Shown here: positions 1 through 4,680 of the stretch, in pieces
Layout of the letters: each line of letters starts with the position of its first letter
Position numbering within the stretch: the stretch's first letter is position 1
Assembly: GCA_031290725.1 (NCBI GenBank)
Contig: JAITMZ010000146.1
Location: 1-8,637, forward strand
DNA: 8,637 nt
Direction: 5' to 3'
Source: Spirochaetaceae bacterium
GTDB taxonomy: Bacteria > Spirochaetota > Spirochaetia > Treponematales > Treponemataceae
Program-made: the position numbers and the translations under genes
Notes under the pieces: model-generated
Databases searched by the model: none
Told to the model about the DNA's origin: nothing
What the model saw: only the letters and a program-made list of their open reading frames with translations

Positions 1-209
1 AAGGCCGGGAGCACCTCGGTAGCCAGGGCGTCCAGCGGGAGCTTGCCGTTGTCGTGGTGGATGGCCTCCGTTACTTCGTCGATGCGCTCGCCCAGATAGC
101 GGCGGGCGCGTCCAAGACAGGCGCGGCGCTCGCTGATGGTGAACTTTGCCCATTCTGTCTGTCCCTCACGGGCAGCGGCAACGATTGCGGGAATAGTGTT
201 ATTACTCAT
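1..209 (-). CDS. Aldehyde dehydrogenase family protein, N-terminal fragment (runs off the left edge)
   Basis: Only the first 69 codons are in the window. The reading frame starts at an ATG whose first base is 209, with a GGAGG ribosome-binding site at 214-218, four bases upstream. The fragment has the N-terminal pattern of NAD(P)-dependent aldehyde dehydrogenases: an A-A-A-R-x-x-Q-x-x-W stretch at residues 11-20, a helix with E27-R28 followed by a basic L/R-rich segment, then DNGK at 53-56 and the conserved D-A-L-A-T-E-V-L-P at 60-68. Members of this superfamily oxidise aldehydes to acids or acyl-CoA in the cytoplasm. The catalytic cysteine and glutamate lie outside the window, so the substrate class cannot be judged. 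It is transcribed away from the ankyrin/ribosomal-protein unit, with 314 bases between the two start codons. The family call is fairly secure; no gene symbol is justified. Confidence 0.82.
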   Translation of the reverse strand, partial: MSNNTIPAIVAAAREGQTEWAKFTISERRACLGRARRYLGERIDEVTEAIHHDNGKLPLDALATEVLPA

Positions 210-228
210 GGTACCTCCAGAGGCCGCC

Positions 229-257
229 AGTATAGCATATCTTTTGCGGGTTTTCAG
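229..257 (-). promoter_or_regulatory. Predicted sigma-70-type promoter of the aldehyde dehydrogenase gene
   Basis: Read on the minus strand, a TATACT -10 box occupies 229-234 and a weaker CTGAAA -35 box (4 of 6 consensus bases) occupies 252-257, separated by 17 bases. The transcript would begin near 222 and leave a leader of only about 13 bases carrying the GGAGG site. The same TATACT -10 box and short leader occur at the GH13 gene on the right of the window, which supports the assignment. It is a prediction from sequence only. Confidence 0.55.
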
Positions 258-276
258 GTATTTCCGGGGTTTGTGT

Positions 277-324
277 AAAAAATTCTCAAAAAATTCCGCA
301 AATTTTCACAAAAAACGAGAAAAA
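277..324. promoter_or_regulatory. Five helically phased A-tracts (curved DNA / UP-element-like)
   Basis: Runs of A, or A followed by T, begin at 277, 288, 300, 310 and 320, so the spacing is 10-12 bases, close to one helical turn. Four have five or six consecutive A; the one at 300 is AAATTTT. In-phase A-tracts are known to bend DNA, and A-rich DNA just upstream of a -35 box can contact the alpha subunit of RNA polymerase. The block ends five bases before the predicted -35 box of the ankyrin/rplU unit, which fits a role in strengthening that promoter. The rest of the 210-523 intergenic stretch holds the two divergent promoters and the structured leader. Confidence 0.6.
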
Positions 325-328
325 CCCC

Positions 329-357
329 TTGCCTTTTTTCGCAAAGTGATATATAAT
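329..357 (+). promoter_or_regulatory. Predicted promoter of the ankyrin - rplU - prp - rpmA - obgE unit
   Basis: A perfect TATAAT -10 box at 352-357 lies 17 bases downstream of TTGCCT (329-334; 4 of 6 consensus bases). Transcription would begin near 364, giving a leader of about 160 bases that contains the whole structured RNA element at 401-516. A second TATAAT at 361-366 has no partner -35 box at suitable spacing. The phased A-tracts directly upstream add support. Confidence 0.65.
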
Positions 358-400
358 AATTATAATTCAATAATGCTGGCGGTTTTCCGTCGGTCATTAT

Positions 401-516
401 CAGGGTGTGCTGAAAAAATTGATTGAATTTTTTGACGTGCCTGGTGATTGCATACGCAATTACTTTTTTAAATCGGAATACCCCTAAAAACTGGATTTTG
501 GGGGTGCCCATCAGGA
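401..516 (+). ncRNA. Structured 5' leader RNA, copy 1 (pseudoknotted, upstream of the ankyrin gene)
   Basis: Predicted fold by eye. P1 pairs 413-418 with 428-433 and continues outward, with a bulge, through 407-410 with 437-440. P2 pairs GUGAUUGC (444-451) with GCAAUUAC (456-463) around an AUAC loop. P3 pairs 479-489 with 496-506 (11 bp) around the loop ACUGGA. The P1 loop UUGAUU (419-424) can pair with AAUCGG (471-476), forming a pseudoknot that encloses P2. The element ends in CAGGA (512-516), which is part of the ankyrin gene's ribosome-binding site, so it could control translation. It aligns end to end with copy 2 at 1250-1366: UUAAAUCGGA, GACGUG, the CUG in the P3 loop, GGUGCC and CAGGA are conserved, while P2 is replaced by different but still paired sequence. 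I do not recognise it as a named family, and the ligand is unknown. No U-tract follows P3, so it is not a terminator. Confidence 0.7.
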
Positions 517-523
517 GAAGGAT

Positions 524-1249
524 ATGAAAAAATTGGTTCTGTCGGTTCTGATGTCTTTTTGTGCCCTCACTATGTTCGCCCAGATCAGCGAAGAAGGGTT
601 TTTCAGACTTTGCGCCACCGGTGCCATTGGTGACGTGCGAATAGCCGCTGCGGCGGGGGCCAACATCAACGCATGGGGGGAAATCAAGGATGCCGATGGG
701 TTCACCAGCTACTATACTTGCCTCATGATCGCCTGCAAAAACGAAAACGTTGATGTGGTTGAATTCCTGCTGGACCATGGTGCCCGCCCTAACCCGCACA
801 GCCGGGAATATCCTATCCACTATGTGCTGAACTGGCAGCGAAGCGATTTGCAGACCATCATGCGCATTATCCGTAAGCTCCACGCAAAAGGCGCGGAAAT
901 TGACGCCCGCACCACCATGGGTCAGAGTCCCCTGTTGATGGCTGCGGTGGACCCCCAGAAAGAGGACATCGGTCTGCTGCTGATTGAACTGGGTGCCGAT
1001 GTGAACGTACGGGATGTGGATGCTAACACGCCCTTGTTGACCGTCCTCGCGTCGGGAATGGCCAACACCATGCAGCATCGGCTCATCGAGAAACTCGTTT
1101 CCTCCGGTGCCAATACCAACGCGAAAAACAAGCTCGGTGAAAATGCGTATTCGATCCTGCAAAAATACGATAAGCGCAAGAGCAGTGAGGTAAACTATTA
1201 TTCATGGTACTGGAAGATCATGGATAATTATTACAACGGAAATGTATAA
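524..1249 (+). CDS. Secreted ankyrin-repeat protein
   Basis: 241 residues, starting at an ATG preceded by AGGAGAAGG (513-521). Residues 1-19 look like a signal peptide: two lysines, a hydrophobic stretch and likely cleavage after M-F-A19. Cys13 lies inside the hydrophobic stretch after Phe, which is a poor lipobox, so a soluble periplasmic or exported protein is more likely than a lipoprotein. The mature part consists of about five ankyrin repeats, with clear L-L-x-x-G-A-x-x-N type ends at residues 81-90 (LLDHGARPN), 120-127 (HAKGAEID), 153-161 (IELGADVNV) and 191-199 (LVSSGANTN). Consensus T/S-P-L-L openings occur at 135-138 and 169-172. The C-terminal 35 residues are rich in K, Y and W and resemble no domain I know. 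Ankyrin repeats bind partner proteins; the partner here is unknown. It sits between two copies of the leader RNA and directly before rplU with no terminator, so it is probably co-transcribed with the ribosomal genes. Confidence 0.88.
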   Translation: MKKLVLSVLMSFCALTMFAQISEEGFFRLCATGAIGDVRIAAAAGANINAWGEIKDADGFTSYYTCLMIACKNENVDVVEFLLDHGARPNPHSREYPIHYVLNWQRSDLQTIMRIIRKLHAKGAEIDARTTMGQSPLLMAAVDPQKEDIGLLLIELGADVNVRDVDANTPLLTVLASGMANTMQHRLIEKLVSSGANTNAKNKLGENAYSILQKYDKRKSSEVNYYSWYWKIMDNYYNGNV

Positions 1250-1366
1250 CAGGGCACACCGGAAAACTCGGTTAAGATTTTTCGACGTGTGCCGTATTTG
1301 TATATCACAAATACGGCTTAAATCGGATCACCGTTAAAAACTGAAATTTTTAGCGGTGCCACAGGA
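1250..1366 (+). ncRNA. Structured 5' leader RNA, copy 2 (pseudoknotted, upstream of rplU)
   Basis: The element begins at the base after the ankyrin stop codon. P1 pairs GGCACAC (1253-1259) with GUGUGCC (1287-1293) and, after an AC bulge, 1260-1266 with 1278-1284. P2 is a perfect 11-bp stem (1291-1301 with 1307-1317) around AUAUC; its GCC is shared with P1, so that segment could switch partners. P3 pairs 1329-1340 with 1347-1358 (12 bp) around CUGAAA. The P1 loop segment UCGGUU (1268-1273) can pair with AAUCGG (1321-1326), the same pseudoknot as copy 1, with U-G changed to C-G and A-U changed to G-U. In P3 a C-G pair of copy 1 (483/502) is a G-C pair here (1333/1354). Paired changes of this kind point to selection on RNA structure. 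Known L21 leaders exist in Firmicutes, but I cannot say that this matches them. The position suggests autoregulation of the rplU genes. Confidence 0.75.
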
Positions 1367-1382
1367 ATTGTGAGGTATTATA

Positions 1383-1697
1383 ATGTATGCACTGGTAGAG
1401 TATAAGGGCAAGCAATACAAAGCCGAAAAAGGCGCGGTGCTGGCGGTGGATAAAATCGACGCTGAAAAAGGCTCGGTCATCGACATGAATCAAGTGTTGC
1501 TGGTGAGCGACGGCGACAATGTCCAGGTGGGTGCGCCCTACGTGAAGGGTGTCGCGGTGAAGGCGGTGGTAGAAGACACGTACCGTGACCGAAAGATCAT
1601 CGTCCTGAAATATAAGAGCAAGAAGGACTATCGCCGAACCATCGGCCACCGGCAGGGACACACCCGGATCCGCATCGAAGATATCGTCGTGGCATAA
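1383..1697 (+). CDS. rplU: 50S ribosomal protein L21 (bL21)
   Basis: 104 residues, the normal length for bL21. The protein opens with MYALVEYKGKQYKAEKG, the family signature, and carries the beta-barrel VDKIDAEKG and VLLVSDGD segments. Its C-terminal half has KYKSKKDYRRTIGHRQGHT, the lysine/arginine-rich 23S rRNA-binding signature, followed by the terminal IEDI. bL21 binds 23S rRNA on the large subunit. Translation starts at an ATG seven bases after GAGG (1372-1375). The gene follows the second leader RNA and is first in the conserved rplU-prp-rpmA-obgE series; prp begins nine bases after its stop codon. Function is not in doubt. Confidence 0.98.
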   Translation: MYALVEYKGKQYKAEKGAVLAVDKIDAEKGSVIDMNQVLLVSDGDNVQVGAPYVKGVAVKAVVEDTYRDRKIIVLKYKSKKDYRRTIGHRQGHTRIRIEDIVVA

Positions 1698-1706
1698 GAC
1701 GGGGGG

Positions 1707-2069
1707 ATGATTGCGGTTCAGCTCGCGCGTCGGGCGGACGGACAGTTCGTTTCCTGCGCGGCCAGCGGGCACGCCCTGACAGCGCCGGCAGGTTCGGATA
1801 TTCTGTGCGCGGCGGTTACTGTGCTGCTCCGGACCACCGCCAATGCCTTGTCTCTTACCGAAGGGTTGGACGTGCGGATTTTGGTGCCGAAACGGGGGGC
1901 TTTATCGTTCTCCGTCTGCCTGCGGGGGGGCGCGGAAAATCAACGGGACCGCGAGGCACAGCTTCGATTCGTGTGGAATTTGTTGCATGCGGGATTTCAG
2001 GCGCTCCAGGCTGAATATCCGCTTAACATATCGCTTAATGAGACTACTGTTGAAATTGAGGTAGAATAA
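1707..2069 (+). CDS. prp: Ribosomal-processing cysteine protease Prp (YsxB family)
   Basis: 120 residues. The family motifs are present: S-G-H-A with His22, and S-D-I-L-C-A-A-V with Cys34, which correspond to the catalytic dyad of Prp in Staphylococcus aureus. In Firmicutes Prp removes an N-terminal extension from ribosomal protein L27 so that the L27 tail can reach the peptidyl-transferase centre. Here the neighbouring L27 has no such extension, so the substrate is unclear, although both catalytic residues are kept. The start is the ATG at 1707, chosen because M-I-x-V is the usual family start. The G-rich stretch at 1701-1706 abuts this ATG with no spacer, so translation may depend on coupling to rplU, whose stop codon is nine bases upstream. 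Its position between the L21 and L27 genes is the normal one for the family. Confidence 0.93.
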   Translation: MIAVQLARRADGQFVSCAASGHALTAPAGSDILCAAVTVLLRTTANALSLTEGLDVRILVPKRGALSFSVCLRGGAENQRDREAQLRFVWNLLHAGFQALQAEYPLNISLNETTVEIEVE

Positions 2070-2071
2070 AG

Positions 2072-2323
2072 ATGGGACGAAAAAAAGGCGGCAGCGGCGC
2101 GAAAAACGGCCGCGATTCCAACCCTAAATACTTGGGGGTTAAGGCATTTGGCGGCGAGCTGGTGAGCGCCGGTTCAATATTGGTGCGCCAGCGGGGGACC
2201 AAAATCCATCCCGGAACCAACGTAGGCAAGGGCAGGGACGATACGCTCTTTGCCACCGCGCCGGGAAATGTGGAATACCATACGCGCCGGGGCCGAAAAT
2301 TGGCGTCGGTTGTGCAGGCGTGA
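2072..2323 (+). CDS. rpmA: 50S ribosomal protein L27 (bL27)
   Basis: 83 residues, matching bL27 throughout: [13 protein letters not shown] near the start, [12 protein letters not shown], then [16 protein letters not shown] and the C-terminal [11 protein letters not shown]. bL27 lies near the peptidyl-transferase centre, where its N-terminal tail reaches toward the tRNA ends. The protein begins directly with MGRKKGG, like the short E. coli form. There is no N-terminal extension, and none can be encoded, because an in-frame TGA lies at 2057-2059 and no start codon lies between it and 2072. The start codon is two bases after the prp stop codon, and its GAGGT ribosome-binding site lies within the end of prp. 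The last bases overlap the obgE start. Confidence 0.98.
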   Translation: MGRKKGGSGAKNGRDSNPKYLGVKAFGGELVSAGSILVRQRGTKIHPGTNVGKGRDDTLFATAPGNVEYHTRRGRKLASVVQA

Positions 2324-3459
2324 TCCGGTTTACAGACGAAACAATCATTGAAGTATCCTCAGGTAAGGGCGGAAACGGCTGTGTGGCCTTCCGCCGGGAA
2401 AAGTATGTACCCAACGGCGGGCCGGCGGGAGGCGACGGTGGCCGCGGGGGCGACGTAATTTTCTGCGTGAAGCGGAACCTGCGTACCCTGTCCCACCTGC
2501 GGCACAAGCCGGTGTTCCGGGCGAGAAACGGCGGAGACGGCGAGGGATCAAACCGGCACGGCAAAGACGGTGAAGACGTGATCGTCAATGTGCCGCCGGG
2601 GACCATCGTGAGCGATGCGGTTACCGGGGAGCGCTGCTTCGAGTGGTCCACCGATACGGAGGGCGTCCAGGCGGTGTTTCTCACCGGCGGCAAGGGCGGC
2701 AAGGGCAACACCCACTTCAAGTCATCAGTAAACCAGGCCCCACGGAACGCCAAACCGGGACAGCCCGGTGAAACCAGGCGGCTGAAAATCGAGTTAAACA
2801 TTGTGGCTGACCTGGGGCTGGTGGGTTTCCCCAATGCGGGAAAGTCGTCGCTCCTGAATGACTGGACCAACGCCCGACCAAAGATCGCACCCTACCCGTT
2901 CACTACCAAAATTCCCAACCTGGGGGTGCTGGCCGCAGACCGCCGACAGGATGACCAAAGCCGGGATATTGTCATCGCGGATATTCCGGGGATAATTGAG
3001 GGGGCGTCCGAAGGGATCGGACTGGGGTTCCGCTTCTTGCGGCACATTTCCCGCACCATGGCCTTGCTTTTTATTATCGACGCTGCCGAAGAAACTGCCC
3101 AAGGGGCCTATGACGCGCTTCGTCGGGAGCTGGCGTCTTTTTCCGGTGACCTGGCCGCCAAGCCGCACCTGGTACTGTGCAACAAAACCGACCTGGAAGG
3201 CGCCCCGGAGCGGGCGGAGCAGATCCGCCGGGCAATCACCGCGGCGCACCCGGAGGTGCCGGTGTTCGCGGGGTCGGTACTCACCGGTCGGGGAATGAAG
3301 GCGGTGATGGCGGCGGTACGGCAGATGGCCGGGGGTCTTCCGGGGGCGCTGCCGGAAGGGGAAAAAACGTCGGCAGGGGACGCACCCCAGGCGCAATCCG
3401 CATTTTTGGCAGGCCGCGCATTCTGCGGAGACGGGGACACGCAATTTCCAGGAACTTAA
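2320..3459 (+). CDS. obgE: GTPase ObgE/CgtA (Obg family), 50S subunit assembly
   Basis: 379 residues. The N-terminal Obg domain (about 1-160) is glycine-rich, with [31 protein letters not shown] and GGKGGKGN. The G domain follows: P-loop GFPNAGKSS at 169-177, PYPFTT at 191-196 (switch I), DIPG at 221-224 followed by IIEGA, and NKTD at 288-291. The G5 region reads GSVLTGRG instead of the common S-A form. Obg proteins bind GTP/GDP and act in large-subunit maturation and the stringent response. The start is GTG at 2320, overlapping the rpmA stop codon by four bases (GTGA), which implies translational coupling; the N-terminus M-I-R-F-T-D-E fits the family. The last 35 or so residues (about 345-379) show no recognisable Obg C-terminal domain and may be lineage-specific or of repeat origin. 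The gene is followed by a GC-rich hairpin. Confidence 0.96.
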   Translation: MIRFTDETIIEVSSGKGGNGCVAFRREKYVPNGGPAGGDGGRGGDVIFCVKRNLRTLSHLRHKPVFRARNGGDGEGSNRHGKDGEDVIVNVPPGTIVSDAVTGERCFEWSTDTEGVQAVFLTGGKGGKGNTHFKSSVNQAPRNAKPGQPGETRRLKIELNIVADLGLVGFPNAGKSSLLNDWTNARPKIAPYPFTTKIPNLGVLAADRRQDDQSRDIVIADIPGIIEGASEGIGLGFRFLRHISRTMALLFIIDAAEETAQGAYDALRRELASFSGDLAAKPHLVLCNKTDLEGAPERAEQIRRAITAAHPEVPVFAGSVLTGRGMKAVMAAVRQMAGGLPGALPEGEKTSAGDAPQAQSAFLAGRAFCGDGDTQFPGT

Positions 3460-3489
3460 GCAAACACTGATTCGTGGCGAGGGTTTCAT

Positions 3490-3521
3490 ACCCCGCCCCT
3501 TGGGGCGGGGTTGTTGATTTT
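3490..3521 (+). terminator. GC-rich inverted repeat, probable terminator of the obgE unit
   Basis: CCCCGCCCC (3491-3499) and GGGGCGGGG (3502-3510) form a perfect palindromic stem, extended by an A-T pair (3490/3511). The innermost C-G pair must open to leave a CTTG loop. It is followed on the plus strand by TTGTTGATTTT, an imperfect U-rich tail. The hairpin lies 31 bases after the obgE stop codon and also between two converging operons. On the minus strand no T-run follows, so it is a poor terminator for the leftward operon. The perfect palindrome could instead be a dispersed genomic repeat, with termination as a side effect. Confidence 0.6.
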
Positions 3522-3585
3522 CCAAGACTTTATTTTTTTGACTTATTTGACTTTGCGGTGAAATTTCTTTACCAATGTTAGTTAA

Positions 3586-4677
3586 TCAGCGTGTCCTCAG
3601 CACGGGATTTCGTGCTGCCGCATAGGGATCGAAAAAATCGCGCATGGCGTCGGCCAGGAAATTGAAGGTCAAGGTGACCAGGAGGAGAAGCCACACGGGG
3701 TCCAGGAGCCAGGGAAAAGAGCGGAGATTGTTCAATGTAGATATTTCCCGCTTTATAAGGGAACCCCAGCTCACCGCAGGGTCGGTGATCCCCAGCCCCA
3801 GGTAGGATAGGGTTGTTTCACTCATGATGAAGGCCGGGATGCTCAGGGCGATGCTCACAATCAACAGGCTCGCCATCTGGGGGATGATGTGGCCAAAGAT
3901 GATCACCACCGCAGGGATGCCCTCCAGTTCCGCATTGAGGATAAAATCTTCCCGCTTGATGGAATGTACCATGCCCCGGATGGTACGCGCCGTGCCGGGC
4001 CAGCCTACCAGAGATAGGATTAACGTGATGACCATGTAGGATTGACCCGTGTCCATGCGGGACGAGAGGAGCGAGCGGAGAAACAGGATGAGATACAATC
4101 CGGGGATGAGCATAAAAAACTCGCTGGAGCGCATGATGATCCAGTCGGTCTTGCCGCCGAAGTAGCCCGCAAAGCCGCCCAAAAGGATCGCCAGGAACAG
4201 GGAGATGGCCGTAGCCGCAAAGCCAATGGTGAGGGAGATGCGGCTCCCGTGTACAATGCGGGAAAACAGATCCCGCCCCAGGTTGTCCGCACCCAAAAGG
4301 AGCGCGGGTATTTCGCTTCCACCCGGAACTGCGACGGTGCCAAAGAGGCGGCGTCGCAGGGGAATCAGACCCCACACTTTGTATGGCTTACCCGGGGCGA
4401 ACAGTTTTACCGGGGAGAAGGAGCCGCTCACCCGGGCATACTTCCATGCCGCCAGATCGATGACCCGCATTTCTTGGGCATTGAGGAGACTCCCGTGACC
4501 GGGGCGGAGGCGCACATTAGGCGGACTGTAGGTGAGCGCAGAGAAAGACTCGCCCGGCGGGTACGGGGCGATAAACTCGGCGAAAAGCATCACCAGGTAG
4601 AGGAACACCAGTGCCCATAGGGATAAGCGAGCCAGGGGACGGTTCTTGAGGTACGCAAAAAAAGACGGCATACCCAC
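3586..4677 (-). CDS. Peptide/nickel-type ABC transporter permease (OppC/DppC family)
   Basis: 363 residues, an inner-membrane permease of the peptide-uptake ABC class. TM1 is at about 18-38. After a long non-membrane segment (39-128) comes the family signature LGADNLGRDLFSR (128-140), then about five more membrane helices (near 152-172, 186-204, 213-230, 268-288 and 325-343). The ATPase-contacting EAA-like loop is at 249-268 (AELEG through HIIPQ), and the late signature S-E-T-T-L-S-Y-L-G-L-G is at 286-296, followed by the S-W-G at 303-305. The long loop after TM1 resembles the extended OppC/YejE-like members rather than short DppC. The start is GTG at 4677, preferred because AAAGGAG ends six bases upstream; ATG at 4671 is an alternative. 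The GH13 stop codon lies three bases upstream, so translation is probably coupled. No partner permease, ATPase or binding protein is in the window, so the substrate cannot be named. Confidence 0.9.
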   Translation of the reverse strand: MGMPSFFAYLKNRPLARLSLWALVFLYLVMLFAEFIAPYPPGESFSALTYSPPNVRLRPGHGSLLNAQEMRVIDLAAWKYARVSGSFSPVKLFAPGKPYKVWGLIPLRRRLFGTVAVPGGSEIPALLLGADNLGRDLFSRIVHGSRISLTIGFAATAISLFLAILLGGFAGYFGGKTDWIIMRSSEFFMLIPGLYLILFLRSLLSSRMDTGQSYMVITLILSLVGWPGTARTIRGMVHSIKREDFILNAELEGIPAVVIIFGHIIPQMASLLIVSIALSIPAFIMSETTLSYLGLGITDPAVSWGSLIKREISTLNNLRSFPWLLDPVWLLLLVTLTFNFLADAMRDFFDPYAAARNPVLRTR

Positions 4678-4680
4678 GGG

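Noticed and set aside
54..426. Open frames on the plus strand at the left edge
   Set aside because: They lie opposite the aldehyde dehydrogenase start and run into AT-rich promoter DNA. No ribosome-binding site or family resemblance was seen.
560..562. Cys13 of the ankyrin protein as a lipoprotein attachment site
   Set aside because: It is preceded by Phe and lies within the hydrophobic segment, a poor lipobox even by loose spirochaete rules. Cleavage after Ala19 fits better.
254..1162. Long open frame on the minus strand across the ankyrin gene
   Set aside because: It is antisense to a gene with a signal peptide, ankyrin repeats and a ribosome-binding site. Its protein has no recognisable domain and it runs through the promoter and leader region.
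1245..1250. TATAAC as a -10 box for a separate rplU promoter
   Set aside because: No acceptable -35 box is found near 1222-1228, and transcription from it would start inside P1 of the leader element.
1329..1358. P3 hairpin of the rplU leader as an intrinsic terminator
   Set aside because: It is not followed by a U-tract, and the rplU ribosome-binding site comes 14 bases later. The same applies to copy 1.
3526..3553. Three GACTT repeats between the converging operons
   Set aside because: The spacing is irregular (14 and 9 bases) and the stretch is simple AT-rich sequence, so chance is the likeliest explanation.
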